A DNA stretch of 57,115 nucleotides, taken from positions 1-57,115 of the forward strand of contig JAFXTE010000025.1 of NCBI GenBank assembly GCA_017525245.1, read 5' to 3'. The notes below the pieces were generated by a model that was given only the letters and a program-made list of their open reading frames with translations, ran no database searches and was not told the origin of the DNA. How positions within the stretch are numbered: the stretch's first letter is position 1; each line of letters begins with the position of its first letter. Both the position numbers and the translations under genes were made by a program. Below, piece by piece: positions 35,445-45,300 of this stretch. The stretch comes from Bacteroidales bacterium. Its GTDB lineage: Bacteria; Bacteroidota; Bacteroidia; Bacteroidales; WCHB1-69.

Positions 35445-37259
35445 TTAATTGTCGGACGTGCGTTTTTCAGCGCGTTTGCGCTCTGTCTCGTCGAGGATGA
35501 TCTTGCGCACGCGCAGACTCTGTGGTGTGATTTCCAGATATTCGTCTTTGGCGATGAACTCCATGTACTGCTCCAACGAGTATTTGATGGCCGGGGCGAG
35601 AATCAGCTTCTCGTCGGAACCGGCGGCGCGCATGTTCGACAGTTTCTTGGATTTGCAGACGTTAACCACCAGGTCGGTTTGACGGATATGCTCGCCGATG
35701 ACCTGTCCGGCATACACCTGGTCGTTCGGCTCAATGAAGAAGCGGCCGCGATCCTGCAGTTTGTTCAGCGAGTAGGCGTAGGCTTGACCAGTCTCCATGG
35801 CGATGAGCGAACCGGCGTGACGACCCGCGATTTCACCCTTCCACGGCTGGAATTCGATGAAACGGTGCGAGATGATGGCCTCGCCTTCGGTGGCAGTCAG
35901 CAGCTGGTTGGTCAGTCCGATAAGACCGCGGGACGGAATGTTGAAGTTGAGGTGAACGCGGTCGTTGACGGTGTCCATGGACATCAGGTCACCCTTCTTC
36001 CGGGACACGTAGTCGATGACGCGGCTCGACATCTCTTCCGGAACCAGCACGGTGAGCTGCTCCACGGGCTCGCACTTCTGCCCGTCAATCTCCTTGATAA
36101 TTACTTGTGGCTGACCCACTTGTAACTCGTAACCTTCACGGCGCATCGTCTCAATGAGGATGGAGAGGTGCAGGATGCCGCGCCCGAAGACGTTCATACG
36201 GTCGGGGGAGTCGGTCTCCTCGATGCGCATGGCCAGGTTTTTCTCCAGTTCAGCGAAGAGACGGTCGCGCAAATGTCTGGAAGTGACGTATTTACCTTCT
36301 TTTCCGAAGAACGGGGAGTTGTTGATGGTGAAGAGCATACTCATGGTCGGCTCATCCACTTTGATGGGTGGCAGCTGTTCCGGATTTTCAGCATCCGCCA
36401 CGGTGTCGCCAATCTCGAAATCGTCCAGACCGAGCAGCGCGCAGATTTCGCCCGCCTCCACCGGATTTTTGTACTTTTCCTTGCCAAGTCCCTCAAACAC
36501 ATACAGTTCCTTGATTTTGGAGGTCTGCACGGTGCCGTCACGTTTCACCAAAGAGACCGTCTGTCCCCATTGGATGGTGCCGCGTTTGACACGTCCCACG
36601 GCGATACGTCCCACGTATGAGGAGTAGTCGAGGGAGGAGATCATCATCTGCAGGTTGCCGGGCTCCACTTTCGGGGCGGGGATGTGCTCGATGATGGTGT
36701 CAAGGAGGTAGGAAATGTCGGAGGTCGGGGTGTTCCAGTCGGGACCCATCCAGCCGTTCTTGGCGGAACCATAGACGGTCGGGAAATCTAACTGCTCGTC
36801 GGAGGCACCGAGGTTGAACATCAGTTCGAAAACGGCCTCTTGCGCAAGGTCGGGATGGCAGTTGGGCTTATCCACTTTGTTGATGACCACGATGGGCTTA
36901 AGTCCCAGTTCGATAGCCTTTTGCGTCACGAAACGGGTTTGCGGCATCGGGCCTTCGAAAGCATCGACCACGAGGAGCACACCGTCGGCCATGTTGAGCA
37001 CGCGCTCGACCTCGCCGCCGAAATCGCTGTGGCCTGGAGTGTCTATCACATTGATTTTAACCCCTTTATATCTTACGGAAACATTCTTGGACAAAATTGT
37101 GATTCCGCGTTCTCGTTCCAAATCATTGTTATCCAGCACCAAATCTTGCACTTGTTGGTTCTCGCGGAACAGGTGAGATTGATATAAAATTCTGTCCACG
37201 AGCGTAGTTTTGCCATGGTCAACGTGTGCAATGATGGCGATGTTTCTGATATTCTGCAT
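35445..37259 (-). CDS. typA: Translational GTPase TypA/BipA
   Basis: A 604-residue translation-factor GTPase of normal length. The P-loop [15 protein letters not shown] is at the N terminus, followed by the G2 region with RGITI, G3 [13 protein letters not shown]4 NKVDKP, then EF-G-like domains and the BipA-specific C terminus. It binds ribosomes and helps 50S assembly under stress. The start at 37259 (MQNIRNIAI) is chosen; the frame extends 30 codons upstream, but those lie over the promoter at 37284-37291 and a heptad array. Confidence 0.95.
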   Translation of the reverse strand: MQNIRNIAIIAHVDHGKTTLVDRILYQSHLFRENQQVQDLVLDNNDLERERGITILSKNVSVRYKGVKINVIDTPGHSDFGGEVERVLNMADGVLLVVDAFEGPMPQTRFVTQKAIELGLKPIVVINKVDKPNCHPDLAQEAVFELMFNLGASDEQLDFPTVYGSAKNGWMGPDWNTPTSDISYLLDTIIEHIPAPKVEPGNLQMMISSLDYSSYVGRIAVGRVKRGTIQWGQTVSLVKRDGTVQTSKIKELYVFEGLGKEKYKNPVEAGEICALLGLDDFEIGDTVADAENPEQLPPIKVDEPTMSMLFTINNSPFFGKEGKYVTSRHLRDRLFAELEKNLAMRIEETDSPDRMNVFGRGILHLSILIETMRREGYELQVGQPQVIIKEIDGQKCEPVEQLTVLVPEEMSSRVIDYVSRKKGDLMSMDTVNDRVHLNFNIPSRGLIGLTNQLLTATEGEAIISHRFIEFQPWKGEIAGRHAGSLIAMETGQAYAYSLNKLQDRGRFFIEPNDQVYAGQVIGEHIRQTDLVVNVCKSKKLSNMRAAGSDEKLILAPAIKYSLEQYMEFIAKDEYLEITPQSLRVRKIILDETERKRAEKRTSDN

Positions 37260-37283
37260 TTTACATATTTTTGAAAAAACTTG

Positions 37284-37291
37284 CAAAGATA
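37284..37291 (-). promoter_or_regulatory. Bacteroidota -7 element TATCTTTG for typA
   Basis: The minus strand reads TATCTTTG 25 bp before the typA ATG. Confidence 0.75.
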
Positions 37292-37300
37292 CAATTTTTT

Positions 37301-37349
37301 TGGATTTGGGACGTAGGACTTTGGACTGGGGACTGAGGATATAGGACAA
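37301..37349. repeat. Heptad array AGGACTT-type x7
   Basis: Seven 7-bp units (TGGATTT, GGGACGT, AGGACTT, TGGACTG, GGGACTG, AGGATAT, AGGACAA) lie between the divergent typA and CAP-like promoters. Related to the array at 53347-53395. Confidence 0.85.
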
Positions 37350-37421
37350 TGTAATCCCGGAACTTTTTATATATTTTTTCTAAAAAAAATGAACTGCTGC
37401 ATGTTGATTTTGAAATTTATG

Positions 37422-37429
37422 TACCTTTG
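37422..37429 (+). promoter_or_regulatory. Bacteroidota -7 element TACCTTTG
   Basis: A TAnnTTTG match 35 bp before the start of the CAP-like protein. Confidence 0.7.
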
Positions 37430-37463
37430 CTAAATTTAAATAGAAATCTTAAAATTGCCGTTT

Positions 37464-39926
37464 ATGAATATAAAATCTACTCTGTCAATCTTTTCTATAA
37501 TACTGTTTTCCAGTATTTTAGCGCAAGCACAAACTGAAAACCAATACAGTAGGTTTGACCCTTCCTCCTTGAAGGAAAATGCCAAATATGTGCGGAATTT
37601 TGCGCCGAACAATTATGACGAGAAAATTCTGTATCAGTGTTTCACTGACATGGTTAATCAGGCCCGTGCCGAATTCCGTTATCTTCCAACGCTCAAGCAT
37701 AATGTCAGTTTGGATTCAGCAGCACAATATCAAGCTGACTATCAGGCATCTAAAGACGAAAAGACATTGGAGAACAATGCCCCGTACAAAACCACCTTTT
37801 TCCGCCTGCGCAAGTATGGTTTGGCGGGCAATGGGGAAGAATTGGTGGCCAAAGCGAAAGCTTATTTGGGTGAAACAGAATATTCATATTACGACCTGTC
37901 TCTTGCTTTGGTGCAGTCTCTTCTCAAGAATGTGAAGACTGCTGATGTCATGCTGAACGAGCAGTACACTTATATGGGATTCGGTATGAATACAGATGCT
38001 GCCATGAAGAGCATGTACATTTCCTTGGTTCTCGGCAACGACCGCACCTTCAACCCCTACAAGGCGGCTTTTAACGACAAAGATGTTCCTTACACCAAAG
38101 GTCAGGCCGGTTTGAAGGGCTATGACGAAAAAGTCTGTAAAAAATGTGCCACCGAACCAGGCTTGGAAATGCTTTCCGAATGGGTGTCCGTGAACAAAAA
38201 CGGCGAAATCTACATCAACTGCGACAACCACAAGGAACTGAAACGCCTAATCGGCAAAGAGGGTGATGCCATTGCTATCGACATCATTCAAGAAGGTCAA
38301 TTTGAGTGTGACCACCACCAAGTGGATTACGACTTATACCATCGCGGAACAGTCACTAAGCCCATCACTTTTGAAAAACTGATGGCCGCTAACGAAAACG
38401 CCAACCTCAAATCCGGCAAACTCATCGCGAAAATCGGCACATTGCCTGATAATGTTGACGACAGCAAAAATCTGGAACTCGCCGTGCTGGTTCTGAAAGA
38501 GAGCAACCGTGTGTGTCGTTCTGTCATTGCCAAGAATATTGAGAGCAAGGGAGCCGACTATACCGAGAAAATCAATTTCGTGAAAGACGAAGTAGGCATC
38601 AAGAGCAACGGCGAATGGACGATTTCGCCCGAGGACGGTACCTTCAGCGTTTCATTCCCATACGAGGCAAAAAAGATTGACTACACCGCAGCAGGTTTCA
38701 ACTTAGACAAGAAGGACCCTAACATGCCGCAATATAGGGTTAACAGCGTGGAACTTGTCTCCCATATCTCCCCAGATTATTACCAAGATGCATCATACAA
38801 AACCATTCAGGAGAAGCGTGCGGCCGCTATCAAAAAAGATTTGCAACGCTATTTCCCCGGCATGGATATCAAATTGGTGTATGACTACTGCTGGGATGAA
38901 TTTAAGGAAAAAATCACGCAACACGAAGAGTATTATGACTTGAGCTTCAAAACGTTGGAAGAAGCTGCCAAAGAGTTGCGCATGTATAATCGTTATGCTG
39001 CCAAAATATTGGACACCAGTTATTTGGCTCCGCTTCGTACGATGGAGCTTCGTCAGTCGGTGACCTATTACGCTGATTCCCCGTCCGGCGAAGAGGCTTT
39101 CGCCCTGTGGAAATTCAACAACGCCGTCAAGGATCCGAAAAAACTCGGCTTTGCCATGTCGGTGGAAGACTACATCTTAAAACAAGTAGAAAACGGAAAA
39201 TTCTCCTCTTCTTCATTGGAAAAGATGGAAATTCCATTCAAAAAAGAGTATCAGACGTTGTTGAACAACAAACTGTACGCACAATATTATAAGAGCCCTA
39301 AGCTGACTCCGGCAATGGCCGAGCAGATGACGAAGATTTATAACCTCAATACAACCAATCAGTTGTTGATGTACAACACGACGGTTGCGGATGTTCTTGC
39401 CGCTTCCATTAAAACCACAGCTGATATCGCCAAAACACAAGCCGCTATTGACAAGCTTTACACGATCCCCGCTATCCCGAAAGACCGCGTGAACAGTCTG
39501 AATCTCGAATATCAGTTCAAAGTCATCAATTATTTGGACACGCTTCCCTCCAATGCCGAGACTACCGCTTTGATTAACAGCACGTATGCCAAAATCAAGG
39601 AAATCCGGAACGAAAAATTAGACAGTTGGAAGAACGCATTCAAACTGGCCTCTTATTTCAACAAGCGGCATGATTATATGTATTCCCTGTCGCTGATGAC
39701 CCCATTTCTTGATGACCCGACCATCTCCGAAGACTTCATCTTCTCTTACGTGTCATTAGCCGCACATAGGGAGGAGACTTATTTGAGCGGCCTTTTCACC
39801 AAGGCTTTGCAGTTGGCGGCTGACAAAAATGCTGCACGTCTGTGCGGTCTTGTTGACAAGTTGCCGACCTGCATCATGGAGAACGAGGATGCTAAAAAGA
39901 TCATTTGCAAGACATGCAATAGGTAG
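37464..39926 (+). CDS. Large secreted protein with CAP/SCP-like N-terminal region
   Basis: An 820-residue exported protein; the signal peptide ends near residue 23 (ILAQAQ). Residues about 50-190 resemble a CAP domain: CFTDMVNQARAEF, then LDSAAQYQADY, and MLNEQYTYMGFGMNTDAA near the end of the domain. The remainder has a cysteine pair VCKKC, a KIICKTC pair at the extreme C terminus and long helical stretches. No sorting domain is seen. It is transcribed from its own promoter, with rluD 41 bp downstream. Function unknown; the CAP match is partial. Confidence 0.7.
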   Translation: MNIKSTLSIFSIILFSSILAQAQTENQYSRFDPSSLKENAKYVRNFAPNNYDEKILYQCFTDMVNQARAEFRYLPTLKHNVSLDSAAQYQADYQASKDEKTLENNAPYKTTFFRLRKYGLAGNGEELVAKAKAYLGETEYSYYDLSLALVQSLLKNVKTADVMLNEQYTYMGFGMNTDAAMKSMYISLVLGNDRTFNPYKAAFNDKDVPYTKGQAGLKGYDEKVCKKCATEPGLEMLSEWVSVNKNGEIYINCDNHKELKRLIGKEGDAIAIDIIQEGQFECDHHQVDYDLYHRGTVTKPITFEKLMAANENANLKSGKLIAKIGTLPDNVDDSKNLELAVLVLKESNRVCRSVIAKNIESKGADYTEKINFVKDEVGIKSNGEWTISPEDGTFSVSFPYEAKKIDYTAAGFNLDKKDPNMPQYRVNSVELVSHISPDYYQDASYKTIQEKRAAAIKKDLQRYFPGMDIKLVYDYCWDEFKEKITQHEEYYDLSFKTLEEAAKELRMYNRYAAKILDTSYLAPLRTMELRQSVTYYADSPSGEEAFALWKFNNAVKDPKKLGFAMSVEDYILKQVENGKFSSSSLEKMEIPFKKEYQTLLNNKLYAQYYKSPKLTPAMAEQMTKIYNLNTTNQLLMYNTTVADVLAASIKTTADIAKTQAAIDKLYTIPAIPKDRVNSLNLEYQFKVINYLDTLPSNAETTALINSTYAKIKEIRNEKLDSWKNAFKLASYFNKRHDYMYSLSLMTPFLDDPTISEDFIFSYVSLAAHREETYLSGLFTKALQLAADKNAARLCGLVDKLPTCIMENEDAKKIICKTCNR

Positions 39927-39927
39927 G

Positions 39928-39962
39928 GCTCAAAGTTCAAGGTTCAAGGTTCAAAGTTCAAG
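39928..39962. repeat. Heptad array GTTCAAG x5
   Basis: The units GCTCAAA, GTTCAAG, GTTCAAG, GTTCAAA, GTTCAAG begin one base after the stop of the CAP-like gene and end 4 bases before the rluD ATG. Confidence 0.88.
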
Positions 39963-39966
39963 GATT

Positions 39967-40995
39967 ATGGTGGATACTGGAAAGAATCCAGGGGAGAAAG
40001 ACGAATTATACGAACATTATCGATTCGAGGTCACGGCGGGGACGGAAATGCTCCGCATTGACAAGTATCTTTTTAATCTGATTGCCAACACGTCTCGCAA
40101 CAAAGTGCAACAGGCGGCGAAGGCGGATTGTATTCTGGTGAACGGCAAACCCGTGAAGCAAAATTACAAGGTGCGTCCTGGAGACACGATTTCCGTTTTG
40201 ATGCCCAACCCACCCAATGACACCGAAATTTTGCCAGAAAACATTCCGCTGAATATCGTCTATGAAGACAATGACTTGCTGATTGTCAACAAAGAGGCGG
40301 GAATGGTGGTGCATCCGGCATACGGAAACTATACGGGCACTTTAGTAAATGCGCTCTACTACTACCTGCGCGACCAGAAATTGGAAGACGGCTCCCCGAT
40401 GAAGCCGCTTTTGGTGCATCGCATCGACAAGAACACTTCGGGATTGCTTGCGGTGACCAAGAATGAGCTGGCGCAGATGCGCTTGGCCAAGACTTTCTTC
40501 GACCACGATCTGGAACGCAAGTATTGGGCTTTGGTGTGGGGCGACATGGAGGAGGACTCCGGAACCATAGTAGGCAATGTGGGGCGCAATCCCAAAGACC
40601 GTATGGTGATGACGGTGTTCCCCGAAGGCAGCGACCAAGGCAAACACGCGGTCACCCACTGGCGCGTGGTGGAACGATTCGGTTACGTGACGCTGATTGA
40701 GTGTCAGTTGGAAACGGGACGCACACACCAGATCCGCGTCCACATGCAATATATCGGTCACCCGCTTTTCAACGATGAAGCCTACGGCGGCAACCGTATC
40801 CTGAAAGGCACCACGTTTACAAAATACCAACAGTTTATCCGTAACTGCTTCAACCTTATGCCGCGTCAGGCGTTGCATGCCAAATCGTTGGGCTTCAAAC
40901 ACCCTATCACCGGCAAAAACATTCTCTTTGAATCGGAACTGCCGGAAGATTTCAGCGCTGTGGTGGAAAAATGGCGGGGATATAAGAATAGTTAG
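39967..40995 (+). CDS. RluA-family 23S rRNA pseudouridine synthase (RluD-like)
   Basis: A 342-residue protein with an N-terminal S4 domain (LRIDKYLFNLIANTSRNKVQ, residues 27-46) and a pseudouridine synthase domain. The catalytic aspartate is in LVHRIDKNTSGLL. RluD acts on the helix 69 loop of 23S rRNA; RluC is the alternative. The start at 39967 is chosen because the frame upstream lies inside the preceding gene and the heptad array. The stop is inside a heptad array shared with the convergent aroK. Confidence 0.9.
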   Translation: MVDTGKNPGEKDELYEHYRFEVTAGTEMLRIDKYLFNLIANTSRNKVQQAAKADCILVNGKPVKQNYKVRPGDTISVLMPNPPNDTEILPENIPLNIVYEDNDLLIVNKEAGMVVHPAYGNYTGTLVNALYYYLRDQKLEDGSPMKPLLVHRIDKNTSGLLAVTKNELAQMRLAKTFFDHDLERKYWALVWGDMEEDSGTIVGNVGRNPKDRMVMTVFPEGSDQGKHAVTHWRVVERFGYVTLIECQLETGRTHQIRVHMQYIGHPLFNDEAYGGNRILKGTTFTKYQQFIRNCFNLMPRQALHAKSLGFKHPITGKNILFESELPEDFSAVVEKWRGYKNS

Positions 40996-41024
40996 CAGTT
41001 AGCAGTTAGTAGTTAGTAGTTGAG
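40990..41024. repeat. Heptad array AGTTAGC x5, shared by two convergent genes
   Basis: The units AGTTAGC, AGTTAGC, AGTTAGT, AGTTAGT, AGTTGAG contain the rluD-like stop (40993-40995) and, on the other strand, the aroK stop and codons for its last five to six residues (LTTNC). Confidence 0.9.
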
Positions 41025-41496
41025 CTTCAATTTCTTCAAGAGTCCGGATTTCTTGCGCTTGCAGGTAATAGGGTTCTCTTATGGCTAAAGTCTTCTTTAC
41101 GTATTCGCGGAGTTCAGTTTTGTTCAGATGGTTGGTCAGCGGTCGTTTCTTTTTGGAATATAGAAGATGGTCAACAATCTCGTCTTCACTTAATTTCAGG
41201 TATATACTTCGAGCATGGGTGTTGATGAGATCCATGGCTTTTTCATGACACGGGGTGCCGCCGCCCACGGCAATGACGGCATTTTCGGTCATCAGAACTT
41301 CTTGTAACGCAGCAAACTCCAGCTGACGAAACACCGATTCCCCGTACTTCTGGAAAAGCAGGGGAATCGCTGTGTGGTATTTTTCCTCGATGTATAGGTC
41401 AAGATCAACAAAACTCATGTTCAGTTTGTTGGCGAGTTTTCTGCCAACGGTGCTTTTGCCAGCACCTGAAAAACCGACAATGACGATGTTTTTCAT
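40999..41496 (-). CDS. aroK: Shikimate kinase
   Basis: A 165-residue P-loop kinase. The Walker A motif GFSGAGKSTVGRKL is at residues 8-21, DLDLYIEEKY carries the shikimate-binding Asp, and VIAVGGGTPC holds the glycine-rich substrate loop. It phosphorylates shikimate in aromatic amino acid synthesis. It converges with the rluD-like gene, only 3 bp apart, and its C-terminal tail is written by the shared heptad array. elbB lies upstream across a palindrome, so the two may share a transcript. Confidence 0.93.
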   Translation of the reverse strand: MKNIVIVGFSGAGKSTVGRKLANKLNMSFVDLDLYIEEKYHTAIPLLFQKYGESVFRQLEFAALQEVLMTENAVIAVGGGTPCHEKAMDLINTHARSIYLKLSEDEIVDHLLYSKKKRPLTNHLNKTELREYVKKTLAIREPYYLQAQEIRTLEEIEAQLLTTNC

Positions 41497-41520
41497 TTAG
41501 TTTCATTTTTTTCAAACAAT

Positions 41521-41548
41521 GTAGGGGCGAATAATTATTCGCCCCTAC
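41521..41548. repeat. 28-bp perfect palindrome, family B
   Basis: The half-site GTAGGGGCGAATAA is followed by its exact reverse complement. It lies between elbB and aroK. A decayed copy is at 47930-47957. Confidence 0.9.
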
Positions 41549-41562
41549 ATGACGTATGTACC

Positions 41563-42210
41563 TTAAATAACAGCCATCATGGCCTTGACAAGGTTGTCGG
41601 CGCAATCGGCAATGTCGCCGATGCGGGCGGGCAGCATATAGCAGGGTGTGGTGAAGATTTTGTTGGCAACATCCGCGCAGACCTCTTTCTGGATGGTGAT
41701 TTCGTGCTTCGTGCCGAAGGATTCAACATTGCGGATAGTACCAGAATCGCTGCCGACGGTGACGGTGACATCACCCAGTACTTTGGCGATCATCACAGGG
41801 GCGATGCAGAGGGCTCCAATAGGTTTGCCGGCCTCGTGGAAGGCGCGGATCACCTTCGCTACATCCTCGCGCACGGTGCAGGCCGCACCCTCAATAGCGT
41901 AAGTGAAGAGGTTTTTGGCCGAGCCGTTTCCGCCCGGGAACACTACGGCGTCGAAGTCCTCAACACGGCAATCTTCGATGGGCTTCACGTTGCCGCGGGC
42001 GATGCGTGCCGCCTCCAACAACATGTTGCGCTTCTCATCCATAGGCTGGCCTGTGATGTGGTTCACCACATGGTATTGCCAATCATTTGGTGCAAAGATT
42101 TGATACTCTCCACCATTCCGGTCAATAGCCAGTAAGGTCATCACGGATTCGTGAATTTCGCTGCCGTCCAAAGTGCCGCAGCCGCACAGTATCACTGCAA
42201 ATTTTTTCAT
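41563..42210 (-). CDS. elbB: Isoprenoid biosynthesis glyoxalase ElbB (DJ-1/PfpI family)
   Basis: A 215-residue protein of the class I glutamine amidotransferase-like/DJ-1 fold. The family-specific start VILCGCGTLDGSEIHESV is clear, and the AVVFPGGNGSAKNL strand and PIGALCIAPVM elbow (with the usual Cys) follow. It is a small cytosolic enzyme with glyoxalase activity in E. coli. The start at 42210 (MKKFAVILCGC) is chosen over a GTG-rich upstream extension because the promoter TACCTTTG lies at 42244-42251. Confidence 0.92.
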   Translation of the reverse strand: MKKFAVILCGCGTLDGSEIHESVMTLLAIDRNGGEYQIFAPNDWQYHVVNHITGQPMDEKRNMLLEAARIARGNVKPIEDCRVEDFDAVVFPGGNGSAKNLFTYAIEGAACTVREDVAKVIRAFHEAGKPIGALCIAPVMIAKVLGDVTVTVGSDSGTIRNVESFGTKHEITIQKEVCADVANKIFTTPCYMLPARIGDIADCADNLVKAMMAVI

Positions 42211-42243
42211 AATGAAAAGTTTTTGTTTGTATTTATCAACCTG

Positions 42244-42251
42244 CAAAGGTA
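42244..42251 (-). promoter_or_regulatory. Bacteroidota -7 element TACCTTTG for elbB
   Basis: The minus strand reads TACCTTTG, 34 bp before the elbB ATG. Confidence 0.7.
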
Positions 42252-42267
42252 GTATTTTTTAAAACAC

Positions 42268-42295
42268 GTAGAGACGTTTCATGAAACGTCTCTAC
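42268..42295. repeat. 28-bp perfect palindrome, family A
   Basis: Identical to the copies at 29121-29148 and 53459-53486. It lies between the DUF2723 gene end and the elbB promoter. Confidence 0.9.
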
Positions 42296-42321
42296 AGAAA
42301 GGGATATATTAATGGATATTG

Positions 42322-45300
42322 CTATTTTTCAGCCACTTCCTCACCAGACTCCTCTTCAGCGGGTTGTTCCGGAACATCCATACTGTTGTAGAACTGGCGG
42401 AAGGCAGCACTCATTTCAGGCGAGAAACTCTTCATCATGTCGATTTGACTGGTAGCTATATCCTGAATCTTCTGAGCCGTTTGTTCATCGCCAATAAGTT
42501 GAGCGATTTCTTGTAGCTGGTGCATCTCCTGCATTGCACTGGCAATAGCCTGCTGATCAATATCGGCCTTACGAAGCTGTGCGGAGATGCTGCCTTGCAA
42601 CGATTTGACATAATTCATAGCCACATTGTCAATTTTCATCTCTTTGTAACGCTGAGCAAGACTGTTGTCAGGATACTTGATATTATGCAACATATAATAC
42701 AAGAACAGGAAATCGTAGTGGATGTCACTGCTGCGGTAGTTCAGTGTCCTTTCATCACATCCGTTGTACCAGTTGAAGAGTGCCACTTGGTCGTCCCAAA
42801 TCTTGTTGGCCATTTCCATACCCTTCTTGTTGGCTTCATCAGAACCGATTCTGAAGAAATCCTCCATATAGGTCATACAACCATGAGTGTAACCATAAAT
42901 ATAGGACATGACGGAAACATAAGGGAAGTTTTCGTCGGGCAATACCTCATTACCGTGCACCAGCACTTTGAGTGCTTTGTCCTTGTCGCCTTCAGCTATA
43001 AGTTGTTCAGCAAGGCGTGCGTAAAGTCTGCGCATGAGCGGCACCAGACGGGTATTGTCCTCGCTATGGTAGAGACTCGGGTCGTTGAAGCCGCCCCAAG
43101 CGTAAGGATACGCCGTGTGACCGGAAGCGTTGGGGTTCTTGACGGCGTCCAAACGGCTATGGTCGTCAAAGACCTCCATCAGGTTGTGGTAGAGCCGTTC
43201 AGAGTTGATGCGTCCCGTTTCACCATACGAGCGTGTGGTGTTTTTGATGGGCACCAAACGATAAGCGAAGCCCTCAAGCTGGAAATAATCTTCCAAGCCC
43301 AAATAGGCCTCTGAACCGGCGGTTGAAGCATAATAAATCGGGCGTTCCCAGTTGTTGTTGGCCAGAATGTCCATCATCACGATATAGGCTTTCGTGAGAG
43401 GGTTCACACCATTGGTCTTCAGATTCCATCTCATGCGATCAACGATAAGGGCGGAATCTTTTTCGGCCACAGTTCCCGTAGCCATGACTTTGGCCTTGTC
43501 CACAGGCAGAGAGAAGCTGGCGGGGATTGGACGACCGTTGCTGCGGTAGCCAGTACCCTGCTTCAAAAGGAAGATACTACGAACATTATCAAAAGAAGGT
43601 GATTTGACATAGTCCATAACAGCCTTCAAATCAACAAACTGGTTGTTCGCTGCCTCCAAGTAGAGCACATCTCGGGTACCGTCCTTGTATTGATCCCAAG
43701 TCATGGAAATCGGCAGCGGGTCGGATTCGTATGCCTTACGTTTCATCTGGTCAACATACCAGCTGGTACTCAACAACATAAGGTTACAGACACGCACATC
43801 AGTACGATAGCCTTCCACCTCTTGGGCATACCAAAGCGGGAAGGTGTCGTTGTCGCCGAGGGTGAACAGGATAGCGTTCGGCTCGCACGAATCAAGGTAG
43901 TTCTTTGCCACAGCCAACGCAGTGTAGCGGTCGGAACGGTCGTGGTCATGCCAGTTTTCTTTGGCCATCACGCAAGGAACCGCGCCAACGCAGATCAATG
44001 TGGTGAGCACTGCGCCGATAGCCTGCACGCTCTTGTTCTGCAACTTCTCAAAGAGACGATAAATGCCTAACACACCAAAGCCGACCCACATCGCGAATGC
44101 GTAGAACGATGCGGCGAACGCATAGTCACGCTCACGCGGTTGGAAGGCGTACATATTTAAATATATGGCAATAGCCAAACCGGTCATGAGGAAAAGCATG
44201 AACACCACAAACGAGTGCTTGCTGTCGTTTTTCGTTTGGAAAATCAATCCCACAAGACCTAACAACAACGGAAGCAGGTAGTATTTGTTGTGTGCGGGAC
44301 GTTCCATAGCGGAAGGCAAGTCTTTCAGGTTGCCGACCATCGGATTATCGATTGCACTGAAGCCGGAAATCCAGTTGCCGTTCTGGTAGTCGCCGTGGCC
44401 TTGGATGTCATTTTGACGGCCTGCGAAATTCCACATAAAGTAACGCCAGTACATGTAACCTAACTGGTAGGTATGGAAGAATTTGATGTTCTGTTGCCAA
44501 GTGGGCAGACCACCACGCGCCAACTGACGGCGATTATCCTTGTCAGAAGGACTGTCGGAATTATAGCGGTTGTTCAACCAGTCTATGTATTGCGATTTTT
44601 TCTCAACAGACCACATGCGCGGGAAGAACATGCATCCTTTGGGGTCGTATTCGGGGGTGTCGCCTTTGCGCGGATTGGTGACCACATAACGTTTGGTCGC
44701 CTCATCACGATGGTAAACAGGACTTCCGTCTTTGAAACCCACCACTTGGGTGTTGTAGCTCTGACCGTAAAGCAACGGGTTGGAGCCATACTGCTCGCGG
44801 TTCAGGTAGGACAACAGTGACACAGCGTCCTCCGGACTGTTCTCGTCAATAGTCGGGTTGGCATTGGAACGGATGACCAACGTCATGAAGGTGGAATAAC
44901 CGATAATGAGCATCATCAGGGAGAATGCGCTGATGGAGACCACCGGTTTGTTGCGTTTATGGCCGTACCAGATACCCCAGCCGATGATGGCAGCAATCAG
45001 CAGGAAGAAGAATATCACGCCGGAATTGAACGGCAGGTGGAAGGAGTTGACGAAGAGGAGGTCAAACTTGCCGGCAAGATTTACCACTTGGGGCACGATA
45101 CCCCAGAGAATGAATCCCAGCAAAGCAACCGAAATAATCAGCGAGAGAAGAACGCCCCACTCGGCTTTGGAGGTCAGCGCACCTTTTTTGCCACAGAGGA
45201 TGAGCAGCGGGGTGGTCACGAAGAGCCATATCAGAATCATCCATATCGGTGAGCAGAAAATGCCGAATCCGAACGCGATGACCGCAAACGCGAGAACGGC

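Noticed and set aside
39829-39966. Longer start for the rluD-like protein
   Set aside because: The extension lies inside the preceding gene and the heptad array.
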